This document shows, in pieces, positions 19,861-30,610 of a stretch of DNA of 64,000 nucleotides. Source of the stretch: Azolla caroliniana. Its lineage: Eukaryota; Polypodiophyta. The DNA lies in assembly GCA_043228905.1 (NCBI GenBank), contig JBHGNT010000007.1, positions 20,832,001 through 20,896,000 on the forward strand, given 5' to 3'. Position numbers and translations under genes: made by a program. The notes beneath the pieces are model-generated. The model did no database searches and had not been told where the DNA came from. It saw only the letters and a program-made list of their open reading frames with translations. Within the stretch, counting starts at the first letter, position 1, and each line of letters opens with the position of its first letter.

Positions 19861-20683
19861 TGTCGTGCCTTTCGGCTCCGGATCGTTGCGTGAGTCGGGT
19901 GGGAACCGCCGAGGTTTTGGACTAGGAGAAAGAAGAATATGAGATGAGGCTAGTAATAAATAGATTATTAGAAAGAGAGATAGAAATTTCGTGAATCCCA
20001 CGAGTGTATTGTAATCGATTAATCAATATTTAGATAAGAATATGTATTTAGATTGAAAGAAAGATATAAGAAACTTGTGAATCCCACAAGTATAGATTAT
20101 ATTATTTTCGTGAATCCCACGATTATATTAATCGGTTGGTGTTTTCGGAAATATATCCAATTTCCAAATATTTCACACACCTATTACATTGTGCTCCCCA
20201 TCCTTATGTAGTGATGGGAGAGACTAAGCATAGCTACATGCTTTTTCTCATATGTTCATGCACACTAAATGTGCATGTGATGCTTTTCTAATCCTTGCTT
20301 TTATTTGCTAAATATAGTGCTCATGCACGCTAGATGTGCATGAGTCACTTTTTAGTTGCTTGCGTTTTTCTATAAAATATTCACGCACTCTAAAAATGCA
20401 TGATTTACCTTTTAATAAAGGTAGGCGCAAATAAAGCACTTATAGTTATTAAATCTATTTATAGAACACTAAAGATAAGGTAGCATAATGGTAAAGTTGA
20501 AGTTTGGCTACATGGAGGTACATGGTTCGAATCTTGCCCTATGCACGTGATAAATATCTTGATATTCTTATTTTATTTATTGGTGATAAATATCTTAATA
20601 TTCTTATTTTATTTATTTATATGTAATTAAATCGGTTATATTATTTTTACTTTTTCACGTAGTGTACGAAATACACTACGACA
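19861..20683 (-). repeat. Gag-only element 1, 5' LTR
   Basis: 823 bp, matching 17855-18677 except C for T near 19897 and G for A near 20582. It contains the second tRNA-like copy (20476-20546) and the terminal hairpin at 20656-20681. Confidence 0.9.
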
Positions 20684-21080
20684 ACGTGGATAAGTGTGAG
20701 GGTTAAACGAGAGTGTAAAGAAGGGGAGGATTACTTTTAATCCTCAGGATTGAGACAACCCATTAGGTCAAGTGTGAACTTGCCTGGGGGCCTTGGGCAT
20801 CGCTATAAATAAGAGGCCTAGCTACCCTCATTTAATCATCTTTTGACTACATCGAGACTCCGCTCGTGTGGTGGGTCAACTCTTGTAGCGAGCGCGCAAG
20901 CACCAGGTACGACTCGACGCCACGGCGGTGGTATGGGACGCGGATCGAGGCTCGAGTCCGTCTCGATCCCTTCGCACAGGGGTGGTCGGGTGGATCGGCA
21001 CCCTTCTTTCTCTTTCTCCTTTCTATCTATCATTTGTTTATCCTTATCTTAAGCTTACTTTAGTACTTAGATCTCTAATA

Positions 21081-23640
21081 ATACCGATGTGTCAAGCGGG
21101 CACGAAGTCACATGCCGGATCGCAGTACTTTGTGACGTTCATAGATGACCACAGCTGGAAGATGTGGGTCTCACCGTTGAAGACGAAGGATCAGGTGTTG
21201 TCCATCTTCAAGGAGCTCCATGCGAGAGTGGAAAGAGAAATCGGTCGGAAGCTGAAGACGGTTCGAGTAGATAACGGAGGAGAATACTAGGGGCAATTCG
21301 AGGAGTACTACCGGTCCAATGGAATCCAACTTGAATTTACCGTGCCGAATACACCGAAACTAAACAGGCTGGCCGAACGAATGAACCGGACCATAATGTA
21401 GAGAGTCCGGAGCATGCTTGCACATGCCAAGTTACCCAAGAGATTTTGGGCTGAGACGCCGATGACGACGACCAACATGATAAACAGATCACCCTCAGTA
21501 CCCTTGGATGGAGACACACCACTAAGAGTGTGGACCGGTAAAGACGTGTCTTACCGGTATCTAAAGGTGTTTTGGTGTGTCGCTTACATGTATGTCACAA
21601 AGGACAAGAGAGAAAAGTTGGACCCGAAGTCCCGGCCATGCATATTTCTTGGATACATCGATGATGATTTCAGTTATCGGGTGTGGGATCTAGTCGACAA
21701 GAAGGTGTTCCAGAGTCGAGACATAGTCTTCATGGAAGACAAGGACATTGTCGACTTAGAGTCGAAGAAGAAGAAGATGGAATTTGGATCGATCAGCAAA
21801 AATTGGTTTGAGGACATAAGGACTTACTCGGTTGGAAACTGGATGACACTCGACGAACCAACCGGATTTGGACAAGAAACTGAACTAAACGAAGAAGAAG
21901 AAGAGGAAGAAGACATCGGAACCAGACAAGATCCTGAATCGGATTCAGATTCGGAAGAGACGGAGGAACCGGTTGCCGAAAACCACGGTAAGAGATATCC
22001 TCCCATAGAGAGAAGCGCCCCCCGGAGATTTCCGGATGTAGAACATGTGTTGCTGACCGACAAGGGGGAACCAGAAAGCTTCGAGAAAGCGAAGAAAGAC
22101 ACCCACAACCACAAGTCGTTGAGTGCCATGCAGCAAGAGATGGATTCCCTACATGAGAACCACACAAACGAACTAATGGAGTTGTCGAAAGGAAAGAGGG
22201 CACTCCGTAACAAGTGGGTGTACAAGTTGAAACCGGGAGATGTCGGAAATCCACCAAGGTACAGAGCCTGGATCGTGGTGAAGGAGTTCCAACAGAAGAA
22301 AGGGGTGGATTTCGACAAGATCTTTGCCCCGGTAGTCAAGATGACCTCCATCCAGATGGTGTTGAGCATAGCGGCAAGCATGAACCTCGGGGTAGAGAAA
22401 CTAGATGTCAAGATGGCATTCCTCCATGGTGACCTCGAAGAAGAAATCTACATGCAGCAACCGGAAGGGTTAGTGAAGAAAGGGAAGGAGTACCTGGTAT
22501 GCCAGCTGAAGAAGAGCTTATACAGACTGAAGAAAACTCCTCGGAAATGGTACCGAAAGTTCAGCTCCTGCATGACCGCCCAAGGGTACCACAAGACCCA
22601 AGCTGATCATTGCGTGTTTGTGAAGAAATTTGACGGAGGCGACTTCCTGATACTCTTACTATATGTGGACAACATGTTGATCGTCGAACGAGACCAAATC
22701 AAGATCTGAATGCTAAAGAAGGCTCTAAACCGGACCTTCTCAATGAAAGATTTGGGTCCAACAAGACAGATTTTGGGGATGCACATGATCCGGAACCAGT
22801 CGAAGAAGCTGTTGTGGCTGTCATAGGAGAAGTACGCGACAAAGGTGCTTCAAAGGTTCAACATGTCAGAGGCGAAACTGGTTGGATCGACAGTTCCAAC
22901 AAATTGCAAGTTGTCCAGAAAGCAGAGCCCGAAGACAAAGGTAAAGAAGTCGGATATGACGAGGATACCATATGGCTCTACAGTCAGAAGCCTAATGTAT
23001 GCAATGGTGTGCACCCGGCCCGATATTGCATATGTTGTCGGAGTAGGCAGCTGGTTCATGAGCAATCCGGGAAGAGAGCACTGGAATGCGGTCAATTGGA
23101 TACTCCAGTACCTAAAACACACCTCGAGTATGTGCCTCCAGTTTGGCTCCGGGAAAACCCAACTTGACAGATTCACAGATTCGGATATGTCAGTTTATGT
23201 AGATACTAGCCGGTCTACATCTGGATATGCCATGACCTATGCAGGGGGAGCCGTATCGTGGTAGTCGAGACTACAGATGTCTTTTGCACTATCGACAATG
23301 GAAGCGGAGTACATGGCAGTTGTGGAAGCCGGCAAGGAAGTAATCTGGATGAAGGACTTCATCGGAGAGCTAGGGATCCAGTAGAAAAGAATTATGGCTC
23401 TACTGCAACAGTCAAAGTGCCATCCATCTTGCGAAGAATGAGGCCTACCATTCCCGGACAAAGCACATCCAGCGAAGGTACAACTGGATCCAAGAGAGAG
23501 TAGAAGTTCAAGATTTCGCGCTGACGAAGATCCACACGGAGGAGAATGGGTCGGATATGCTGACCAAGGTGCTATCAGCCGACAAACTCGACATGTGCAG
23601 GAGACGAATCGAACTAACGAGAAATCCCATGCCAGAGTAA
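21081..23640 (+). pseudogene. Copia A integrase, RT and RNase H, decayed
   Basis: The integrase core starts at 21086 and shows Phe-Ile-Asp-Asp-His-Ser and Val-Asp-Asn-Gly-Gly-Glu-Tyr. Stops follow near 21288 and 21400. An open stretch at 21414-22709 (431 codons) covers the integrase C-terminus, an acidic linker and RT up to Leu-Leu-Tyr-Val-Asp-Asn. The active-site YVDD is thus YVDN, a lethal change. RNase H follows in shifting frames to 23640, with Glu-Ala-Glu-Tyr converted and several stops. It is clearly inactive. Confidence 0.88.
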
Positions 23641-23650
23641 AGGGGGAGTT
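23641..23650 (+). promoter_or_regulatory. Copia A polypurine tract
   Basis: AGGGGGAGTT directly between the end of pol and the LTR start. The intact relative has the same arrangement (25181-25190 on the minus strand). Confidence 0.85.
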
Positions 23651-24207
23651 TGTTGGGAATTCGGTCCCTCCGGATGGGATCCAGATGAGAACCGTATTAA
23701 CCGGATGGGACGATCCGAAGAAAGGAAGCGGACCGGGTGCAGCAACCGGACCGGACCGGAAGGATCCAAATAGATCTAGTGTGAATCGGATCCAAGGACA
23801 TATGTGTAAATATGTTCCATTGTGAGCCTATTGACGTTGTATTTGTAAATACCTCAAAAGTTATATAAGTATAAATATGACTTAGGGCAATCACTTGTGA
23901 GAGAGTGAGTTAGTTGTATCATTGTTGTACAAAGAGACAGGGAGACACACACACACACACAAAACTTGTTTTCTGTTTGTAACCGCCTTTTCGCGAAGAT
24001 ACAAAGCTCGAGGTCGTTGCCTCGGAGCCACTATTTGTATTCCTCCCTTCGTAGTGATAGTTGGGATCTGTGGGCTCCCATGGTTTTTCCCGTTGAGGGT
24101 TTTTCACGTAAACATCTTGTGTTGTCTATTCGGTGTAAGTGTACGAACCTCCACTTTTGTTCTTGTTCTTTCATTAAGTGTTTGAATCTCGGTTGTGGCC
24201 GAGCCCT
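23651..24207 (+). repeat. Copia A 3' LTR
   Basis: Begins TGTTGGGAATTCGGTCCC, matching the start of the intact family LTR, and runs to a GGTTGTGGCCGAGC segment near 24200. The terminal CAACA is not recognisable; satellite sequence begins just after. It contains a short (CA)n at 23945-23962. Confidence 0.8.
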
Positions 24208-24555
24208 TTTCCTCTCAAGTACTAGCTCAACTAAATATAAGATGGATTCTAGTACTACACCAATTGTACAACTAAAGGTCTCTTGAAGTGTGTACTATGC
24301 CTATCCTAGCCCACCTAAATATAGAATGGATTCTAATACTAAACCAACTATACAACTAATTGCAGAATGAAGTGTGTACTATGTTAATACGAACTGACCT
24401 AAATAAAGGATGTATTCTAGTACTACACCAACTATACACCTAAAGATCTCCTGAAGTGTGTACTATGCTTGTCCTAGCTCACCCAAATATAGAATGGATT
24501 CTAGTACTAAACCAATTGTACAACTAATTGCAGAATGAAGTGTGTACTATGCTTG
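24208..24555 (+). repeat. 84-bp satellite, left part
   Basis: About four units of CTAGCYCACCTAAATATAG-AATGGATTCTAGTACTA-CAATTGTACAACTAA-GTGTGTACTATG. Alternate units differ (GGTCTCC versus TTGCAGAATG), so the higher-order period is about 168 bp. It continues at 29903 beyond the inserted copia. Confidence 0.85.
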
Positions 24556-24819
24556 TGTTGCACACGGTGCTCGGCCACAACCGAGGAATAGGATCAACTC
24601 ACAGAAAATAGGAAATACAAAGTACACGAAGACAATAGAGAGAAGAGTACACAGGATATTTTACGTGGAAAGCCCTAAATGGGAAAAAACCACGGGAGTC
24701 CTCAAACTCCAACTATCACTATGAACAGAGATTTACAATGGTGAAGCTTCAAGGCAACAACCTTGAGCTCACTGTCTTCGCCACAGGCGGCGGTAATACA
24801 CAGAGGCAACGACCTCCTC

Positions 24820-24866
<47 letters not shown>

Positions 24867-25180
24867 CTGCTCTCTTCACTCTCTCTAAGTGGAAAACAGA
24901 AAAATAAGCAACAACACGCTAAACTGTTTGCCCTAAGTCATATTTATACACATATGACTTTCGGGCTATTTACAAATATAGTCTCCGCATCCGGATCTCT
25001 CTCCGGGTACTTCGTCATCCGGCTCCGTAGCCGGGTCTTCGTCATCCGGCTCCGTAGCCGGGGTCTTCATCATCCGGCTCCGTAACCGGGTACTCTTCAT
25101 CCTCCGGTTCCGTAACCGGAACCAGGCCTGCCGTTATTCATCTCCGGACATCCCATCCGGAGGGACCGAAAATCCCAACA
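24556..25180 (-). repeat. 3' LTR of the complete copia
   Basis: 625 bp, starting TGTTGCACACGG and ending AATCCCAACA on the plus strand. It holds a long (CT)n at about 24822-24864 and triplicated CATCCGGCTCCGTAGCCGG segments at 25017-25090. Confidence 0.95.
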
Positions 25181-25190
25181 AACTCCCCCT
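25181..25190 (-). promoter_or_regulatory. Polypurine tract of the complete copia
   Basis: AGGGGGAGTT in sense, immediately after the TGA stop of gag-pol and abutting the 3' LTR, so no 3' spacer exists. Confidence 0.9.
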
Positions 25191-28100
25191 TCACTTCGGC
25201 ATGGGATGTCTCTCCAATCCGATCCTCTTCCGGCATGCTTCCAGCTTGTCGGGTGTGAGCACCTTAGTCAGCATATCCGACCCGTTCTCGTCCGTGTGGA
25301 TCTTCGTCAGCACGAACTCCTTGTCTTCTATTCTTTCCCGGATCCAGTGGTATCTACGCTGGATGTGTTTCGTCCGGGAATGGTAGGCAACGTTCTTTTC
25401 AAGGTGGATGGCACTCTGACTGTCGCAGTAGAGTCGGTACTCCTCCTGCCGGATACCGAGCTCTCTAATGAAGTCCTTCATCCATATTATTTCCTTGCCG
25501 GCTTCAACGGCCGCCATGTACTCCGCCTCCGTGGTTGACAACGCAACCGTCTTCTGCAGCCTCAACTGCCATGAAACAGCTCCCCCTGCATACGTCATCA
25601 CATACCCTGATGTGGACCGGCTGGTATCTGCATCAGCCGACATATCCGAATCGGTAAAGCCGTCGAGTTCGGGCTTACCGGAGCCGAATCGGAGGCACAC
25701 GTTTGCCGTGCCCTTCAGGTATCGGAGTATCCACTTGGCCGCGTTCCAATGCTCTTTGCCGGGGTTGCTCATGTACCGGCTCACCACTCCGACTGCATAT
25801 CCTATGTCCGGTCGGGTGCACACCATTGCGTACATCAAGCTCCCGACGGCAGAGGCATATGGTACTTTCATCATGTCCTCCTTCTCAGCCTTTGTCTTGG
25901 GGCTTTGCTTGCTGGACAGCTTGCAGTTTGTCGGGAGTGTTGACCCGACCGGTCTTGCCTCCGACATGTTGAACCGGTGAAGCACCTTTGTCACGTACTT
26001 CTCCTGTGACAGCCACAACTGCTTCTTCTTCCGGTCCCGGATGATGTGCATCCCTAGTATTTGCCTCGCCGGACCCAGGTCTTTCATTGAGAAGGTTCGG
26101 TGAAGGGCCTTCTTCAGCATCCGTATCTTGACCTGGTCCCGTCCGACGATCAACATGTCGTCCACGTACAGGAGGAGTATTAGAAAGTCTCCTCCTTCGA
26201 ACTTCTTCACAAACACGCAGTGATCGGACTGCGTTTTGTGGTACCCTTCGTCTGTCATGAAGGAGTCGAACTTCCGGTACCATTGCCAGGGAGCCTGCTT
26301 CAGACCGTAAAGGCTCTTCTTCAACCGGCATACCAAGTGCTCCTTCCCTTTCTTCTCGAATCCTTCCGGTTGCTGCATGTAGATCTCTTCCTCGAGGTCA
26401 CTGTGAAGGAATGCCGTCTTCACGTCCATCTGTTCTACCTCGAGGTCCATGCTTGCCGCTATGCTCAGCACCGTCCGGATGGAGGTCATCTTCACTACCG
26501 GGGCAAATATCTCGTCGATGTCGACGCCCTTCTTCTGCTGAAACCCCTTCACCACGATCCTGGCTTTGTATCTCGGGGGGTTTCCGGCATCTCCCGGTTT
26601 CAGCTTGAACACCCACTTGTTACGGAGTGCCCGTTTTCCTTTCGGCAACTCCACAAGTTCATATGTGTGGTTCTCATGCAGGGAATCCATCTCCTCCTGC
26701 ATGGCACTTAACCACCTGCGGCTATGGGTGTCATGCTTCGCTTCTTCAAAGCTCTCCGGCTCCCCCTCGTCGGTTAGCAGCACGTGCTCTGGTTCCGGAA
26801 ATCTCCGGGGGGCCCTTCTCTCTCTTAGAGGATATCTCCGTTCCGGAGCTTCGGTAACCGGTTCTTCCGATTCTTCTTCATCCGAATCCATTTCGGGATC
26901 GGGGCCGGTTCCGGTATCATTTTCATCTTCTTCGGCCGGTTCTGTTTCTTCACCGTCTTCGGCCGGATCTTCGAGTGTTAACCGGTCCCTTGCCGGTCGG
27001 GACTGCTCCTCGTAGAGTTTATCCTCTCCGGTCGACTTGGAGCTCTTCATCTTCTTCTCCGACTCCCAGTCGGCGAGTGTCTTGTTCTCCATGAAGATGA
27101 TGTCGCAACTCCGGAATATCTTCTTGTCGACCAGGTCCCATACTCGGTAGCCAAACTCGTCGTCGCCGTAACCGAGGAATATGCATGGCCGGGTCTTTGG
27201 ATCTAGCTTTCCTCTCCGGTCCTTTGCCACATGCACATATGTGAGACACCCGAATACCTTCAGGTGCCGGTAGGACACTTCCTTACCGGTCCACACTCTC
27301 TGTGGCGTGTCTCCATCCAGGGGTACTGAGGGTGATCTATTTATCACATATGTCGCCGTCGACATTGCCTCAGCCCAAAATCCCTTGGGTAATTTCGCAT
27401 GTGCCAGCATACTCCGGACCCTCTCCATTATGGTCCGGTTCATCCTCTCGGCCAGCCCGTTCAGTTCCGGCGTCTTCGGCACAGTAAACTCGAGCCGGAT
27501 TCCCTTCGAGCGACAGTACTCTGCGAACTGCCCCCGGTATTCCCCTCCGTTATCCGCTCGTATCGCTTTCAGCTTCTTGCCGGATTCTCTTTCCACTCTC
27601 GCGTGGAGCTCTTTGAAGATGGACAATACTTGGTCCTTTGTCTTCAACGGTGCCGTCCACAGCTTCCGGCTATGGTCATCTATGAATGTTACGAAATACT
27701 GAGCTCCGCCATGTGACTTCGCTTCTACTTGACACACATCAGTGTGTACCAACTCCAATGGTGCGCTACGTCTCGTCAGTGGCCTTGAGTGGAAGGAGGT
27801 TCGGTTTTGCTTACCGGCCAGGCAATCGGTGCACTTCTCCAGGTGCACATGCTTCACTGGAATAAGGTTATCTTCTGCAAGCCTCTTCATCCCCTTCTCG
27901 CTCATGTGGCACAGTCTCTTGTGCCACAGCTCACCGGGAGTGTCAGCTGCCATGTTCAGCTCCTCCGGACATAGCCGGGAATTCATCAGGTACAGTGTGT
28001 TGACTTTCCGGGCCCGAGCCACTATCAAGCTCCCTTTGCTGAACTTCATAACACCGTTCCGGATGCTACCCGTGTAGCCTTCATCGTCTAGCCTCCCGGC

Positions 28101-29264
28101 CGAAATCAGGTTCAATCGAACCTCCGGAACGTGTCGGACATCCTTCAGCAGCATCTTGCATCCGGTTGATGTCATCAGCCACACGTCTCCTATGCCGGCA
28201 ATCCGGCATGTACCTTCATTTCCCATCCGGACACAGCCGTGCTCCCCGGCTGTGTAGGATGAGAAGTATTTCTTCTCCGGGGTCAGGTGGAACGACGCTC
28301 CGGAATCGACCACCCAGGTCATCTCTTCACCAGCAAGGTTCAGCTCCCTCTCTTCGGTAATGAGCATTATCTCTTCTTCACTTGCCGCGAGTGCCGTCGT
28401 TCCTTTCCGGTCCTGCCCTCGCCGATCCGGACCTCTCCGGTCCGTGGCTCCCCGGTATGCACCGTTTCTCTCCGGTGACTTCTTCGAATCGGTGTCGTCG
28501 GCTCCGTTGTCTTTTCGGTAATGCCGACAATTCTTCCGGAAGTGCCCCGGCTTCCCACAGTGGAAGCATGTGGGTCTTCCTCTTGACTGCGACCGGGTCC
28601 CCGACTTCTCCCGTCTTTGCGGACTCCGGTTCCATTGTCTTCCCCGTTCCGATTCGGTAAGCAGCGCCTTCGAGTCGGAGGCCGGTTCTTTATCTCTCCG
28701 ACGCGCTTCTTCGTTCAAAATACTTGTCTTTACCGTTTGTAGAGACAAGTTATCTTCGGTGCAGGAGGTGCTGAGAGTCACCACCAAGTTCTCCCAGCTT
28801 TCCGGCAGTGTACACATCAGAATGATGGCTTGCATTGCATCCTCCAACGGGAACTTGATCGCCGCAAGCTGGTTCACCAATCCCATGAACGTGCTTACGT
28901 GTTCCACCATACTCTCGCCGTCGCGGTACTTGAGGTTCACTATCTTCCTCATCAGGGAGGTCCGGTTCAACGCATTCTTCCTCTCGTAGAGACCTGACAG
29001 CTTCCGCCACATCTCGTATGCGTTGGTGTCGTTCGCCACATGTTGTAGAACGCTCACGTCGACGTATTGCCGAATGGTTGCAACGGCTTTCCAGTTCAGA
29101 AGCCTCCATTCCGTCTCAAGTACCCCCTTCGGTATTTCCGACCTGTCAATCGGTTCGTACAGGTCCCGAACAATCAGAAGATCCTCCATCTTGATCTTCC
29201 AGTCGGCGTAGTTCTGTGAGTTCAACACCATCATGCCCGGAGGCCCACTACCGCCGCCTTCCAT
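25191..29264 (-). CDS. Copia Gag-Pol polyprotein (1,357 codons)
   Basis: The first AUG of the frame is at 29264; the open frame continues into the LTR without an AUG. Order: gag (1-230), CCHC knuckle Cys-Phe-His-Cys-Gly-Lys-Pro-Gly-His (about 233-246), protease Asp-Ser-Gly (320-322), GAG-pre-integrase with Leu-Trp-His-Lys-Arg-Leu-Cys-His (about 445-452). Integrase has D509, D571 and E606; RT has Tyr-Val-Asp-Asp at 1033-1036; RNase H lies about 1170-1340 with Ser-Thr-Thr-Glu-Ala-Glu-Tyr. Length and order are those of Tnt1/Tork-type copia. All catalytic residues I can check are present and there are no stops. Fusion of gag and pol without a stop is usual in copia. Long plus-strand frames across it are shadows. 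Confidence 0.96.
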   Translation of the reverse strand: MEGGGSGPPGMMVLNSQNYADWKIKMEDLLIVRDLYEPIDRSEIPKGVLETEWRLLNWKAVATIRQYVDVSVLQHVANDTNAYEMWRKLSGLYERKNALNRTSLMRKIVNLKYRDGESMVEHVSTFMGLVNQLAAIKFPLEDAMQAIILMCTLPESWENLVVTLSTSCTEDNLSLQTVKTSILNEEARRRDKEPASDSKALLTESERGRQWNRSPQRREKSGTRSQSRGRPTCFHCGKPGHFRKNCRHYRKDNGADDTDSKKSPERNGAYRGATDRRGPDRRGQDRKGTTALAASEEEIMLITEERELNLAGEEMTWVVDSGASFHLTPEKKYFSSYTAGEHGCVRMGNEGTCRIAGIGDVWLMTSTGCKMLLKDVRHVPEVRLNLISAGRLDDEGYTGSIRNGVMKFSKGSLIVARARKVNTLYLMNSRLCPEELNMAADTPGELWHKRLCHMSEKGMKRLAEDNLIPVKHVHLEKCTDCLAGKQNRTSFHSRPLTRRSAPLELVHTDVCQVEAKSHGGAQYFVTFIDDHSRKLWTAPLKTKDQVLSIFKELHARVERESGKKLKAIRADNGGEYRGQFAEYCRSKGIRLEFTVPKTPELNGLAERMNRTIMERVRSMLAHAKLPKGFWAEAMSTATYVINRSPSVPLDGDTPQRVWTGKEVSYRHLKVFGCLTYVHVAKDRRGKLDPKTRPCIFLGYGDDEFGYRVWDLVDKKIFRSCDIIFMENKTLADWESEKKMKSSKSTGEDKLYEEQSRPARDRLTLEDPAEDGEETEPAEEDENDTGTGPDPEMDSDEEESEEPVTEAPERRYPLRERRAPRRFPEPEHVLLTDEGEPESFEEAKHDTHSRRWLSAMQEEMDSLHENHTYELVELPKGKRALRNKWVFKLKPGDAGNPPRYKARIVVKGFQQKKGVDIDEIFAPVVKMTSIRTVLSIAASMDLEVEQMDVKTAFLHSDLEEEIYMQQPEGFEKKGKEHLVCRLKKSLYGLKQAPWQWYRKFDSFMTDEGYHKTQSDHCVFVKKFEGGDFLILLLYVDDMLIVGRDQVKIRMLKKALHRTFSMKDLGPARQILGMHIIRDRKKKQLWLSQEKYVTKVLHRFNMSEARPVGSTLPTNCKLSSKQSPKTKAEKEDMMKVPYASAVGSLMYAMVCTRPDIGYAVGVVSRYMSNPGKEHWNAAKWILRYLKGTANVCLRFGSGKPELDGFTDSDMSADADTSRSTSGYVMTYAGGAVSWQLRLQKTVALSTTEAEYMAAVEAGKEIIWMKDFIRELGIRQEEYRLYCDSQSAIHLEKNVAYHSRTKHIQRRYHWIRERIEDKEFVLTKIHTDENGSDMLTKVLTPDKLEACRKRIGLERHPMPK

Positions 29265-29280
29265 TTTCTGTGTTAACCGT

Positions 29281-29292
29281 GCTCTGATACCA
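29281..29292 (-). promoter_or_regulatory. Primer binding site for initiator Met tRNA
   Basis: TGGTATCAGAGC in sense, three bases after the 5' LTR. This is the classical plant copia PBS, complementary to the 3' end of tRNA-iMet. Confidence 0.93.
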
Positions 29293-29295
29293 CTT

Positions 29296-29902
29296 TGTTG
29301 CACACGGTGCTCGGCCACAACCGAGGAATAGGATCAACTCACAGAAAATAGGAAATACAAAGTACACGAAGACAATAGAGAGAAGAGTACACAGGATATT
29401 TTACGTGGAAAGCCCTAAATGGGAAAAAACCACGGGAGTCCTCAAACTCCAACTATCACTATGAACAGAGATTTACAATGGTGAAGCTTCAAGGCAACAA
29501 CCTTGAGCTCACTGTCTTCGCCACAGGCGGCGGTAATACACAGAGGCAACGACCTCCTCGTCTCTCTCTCTCTCTCTCTCTCTCTCGGCTGCTCTCTTCA
29601 CTCTCTCTAAGTGGAAAACAGAAAAATAAGCAACAACACGCTAAACTGTTTGCCCTAAGTCATATTTATACACATATGACTTTCGGGCTATTTACAAATA
29701 TAGTCTCCGCATCCGGATCTCTCTCCGGGTACTTCGTCATCCGGCTCCGTAGCCGGGTCTTCGTCATCCGGCTCCGTAGCCGGGGTCTTCATCATCCAGC
29801 TCCGTAACCGGGTACTCTTCATCCTCCGGTTCCGTAACCGGAACCAGGCCTGCCGTTATTCATCTCCGGACATCCCATCCGGAGGGACCGAAAATCCCAA
29901 CA
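29296..29902 (-). repeat. 5' LTR of the complete copia
   Basis: 607 bp, shorter than the 3' LTR only because its (CT)n is shorter (about 29562-29586). Otherwise one substitution differs. Confidence 0.95.
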
Positions 29903-30610
29903 GCTTGTCCTAGCTCACCTAAATATAGAATGGATTCTAGTACTAAATCAATTGTACAACTAATTGCAGAATGAAGTGTGTGCTATGTTAGTACTAGCTC
30001 ACCTAAATATAGGATGAATTCTACTACTACACCACCAGTACACCTAAAGGTCTCCTGAAATGTGTATTATGCATGACCTAGCTCACCTAAATATAGAATG
30101 TATTCTAGTACTATACCAACTGTACAACTAATTGCATAATGAAGTGTGTACTATGTTAGTACTAGTTCACCTAAATACAGGATGGATTCTCGTACTACAC
30201 CAATTGTACACCTAAAGGTCTTCTAAAGTGTGTACTATGCTAGTACTAGCCCACCTAAATATAGAATGGATTCTAGTACTAAACTAATTGTACAACTAAT
30301 TGCAGAATGAAGTGTGGACTATGTTAGTACTACCTCACCTATATATAGGATGGATTCTAGTACTACACCAACTGTACACCTAAAGGTCTCCTAAAGTGTG
30401 TACTATGCTAGTACTAGCCCACCTAAATATATAATGGATTCTAGTACTAAACTAATTGTACAACTAATTGCAAAATGAAGTGTGTACTATGTTAGTACTA
30501 CCTCACCTAAATATCGGATGGATTCTAGTACTACACCAACTGTACACCTAAAGGTCTCCTAAAGTGTGTACTATGACTGTCCTAGCCCACCTAAATATAG
30601 AATGGGATTC
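29903..30610 (+). repeat. 84-bp satellite, right part
   Basis: About eight more units continuing the array from 24555, for example CTAGYYCACC at about 30078, 30162 and 30246. The first five bases are the copia TSD. The array decays after about 30600. Confidence 0.85.

Larger units (their letters stand above)
17855..20683 (-). mobile_element. Gag-only LTR retrotransposon 1 (non-autonomous)
   Basis: Two 823-bp LTRs (17855-18677 and 19861-20683) differing at only two positions I could see, flanked by ACGT on both sides. On the minus strand the order is LTR, 4 nt, PBS-like TGGTGAACCCGACGTG, a short gag remnant, a repetitive basic tail, a hairpin, a polypurine tract, LTR. There is no protease, RT or integrase. 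The termini are TGTCG...CGACA. The middle of gag is deleted relative to the copy at 40.3 kb. It depends on enzymes from elsewhere. The near-identical LTRs make it young. Confidence 0.85.
17793..21080 (+). mobile_element. Solo LTR in copia A, itself interrupted
   Basis: Left part 17793-17854, right part about 20688-21080, total about 455 bp. It begins TGTTACGGGCATGACC and ends ATCTCTAATA, flanked on both sides by the 5-bp TSD ATACC (17788-17792 and 21081-21085). A GCTATAAATAAG box lies near 20802. No internal coding region of this LTR's own element is present. The terminal TA instead of CA is unusual. Confidence 0.65.
17466..24207 (+). mobile_element. Ty1/copia element A (Tnt1-like family), nested and decayed
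   Basis: Pieces at 17466-17792 and 21081-23640, then a polypurine tract at 23641-23650 and a 3' LTR from 23651. It is the same family as the intact minus-strand element at 24556-29902 and an older copy of it. The 5' end (LTR, gag, protease) is missing, cut where copia B inserted. A solo LTR with a nested gag-only element separates the two pieces. Confidence 0.85.
24556..29902 (-). mobile_element. Complete young Ty1/copia element (Tnt1-like)
   Basis: LTRs at 24556-25180 and 29296-29902, TG...CA ends, and TSD GCTTG on both sides (24551-24555 and 29903-29907). It has a perfect initiator-Met-tRNA-type PBS, one open gag-pol frame and a polypurine tract. Between the LTRs I see one substitution (G/A near 25074 versus 29798) and a (CT)n length difference. 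It inserted into the 84-bp satellite and appears fully competent by sequence. Confidence 0.95.

Noticed and set aside
25201-28989. Many plus-strand ORFs up to 170 codons
   Set aside because: All are antisense shadows of the intact copia gag-pol frame.
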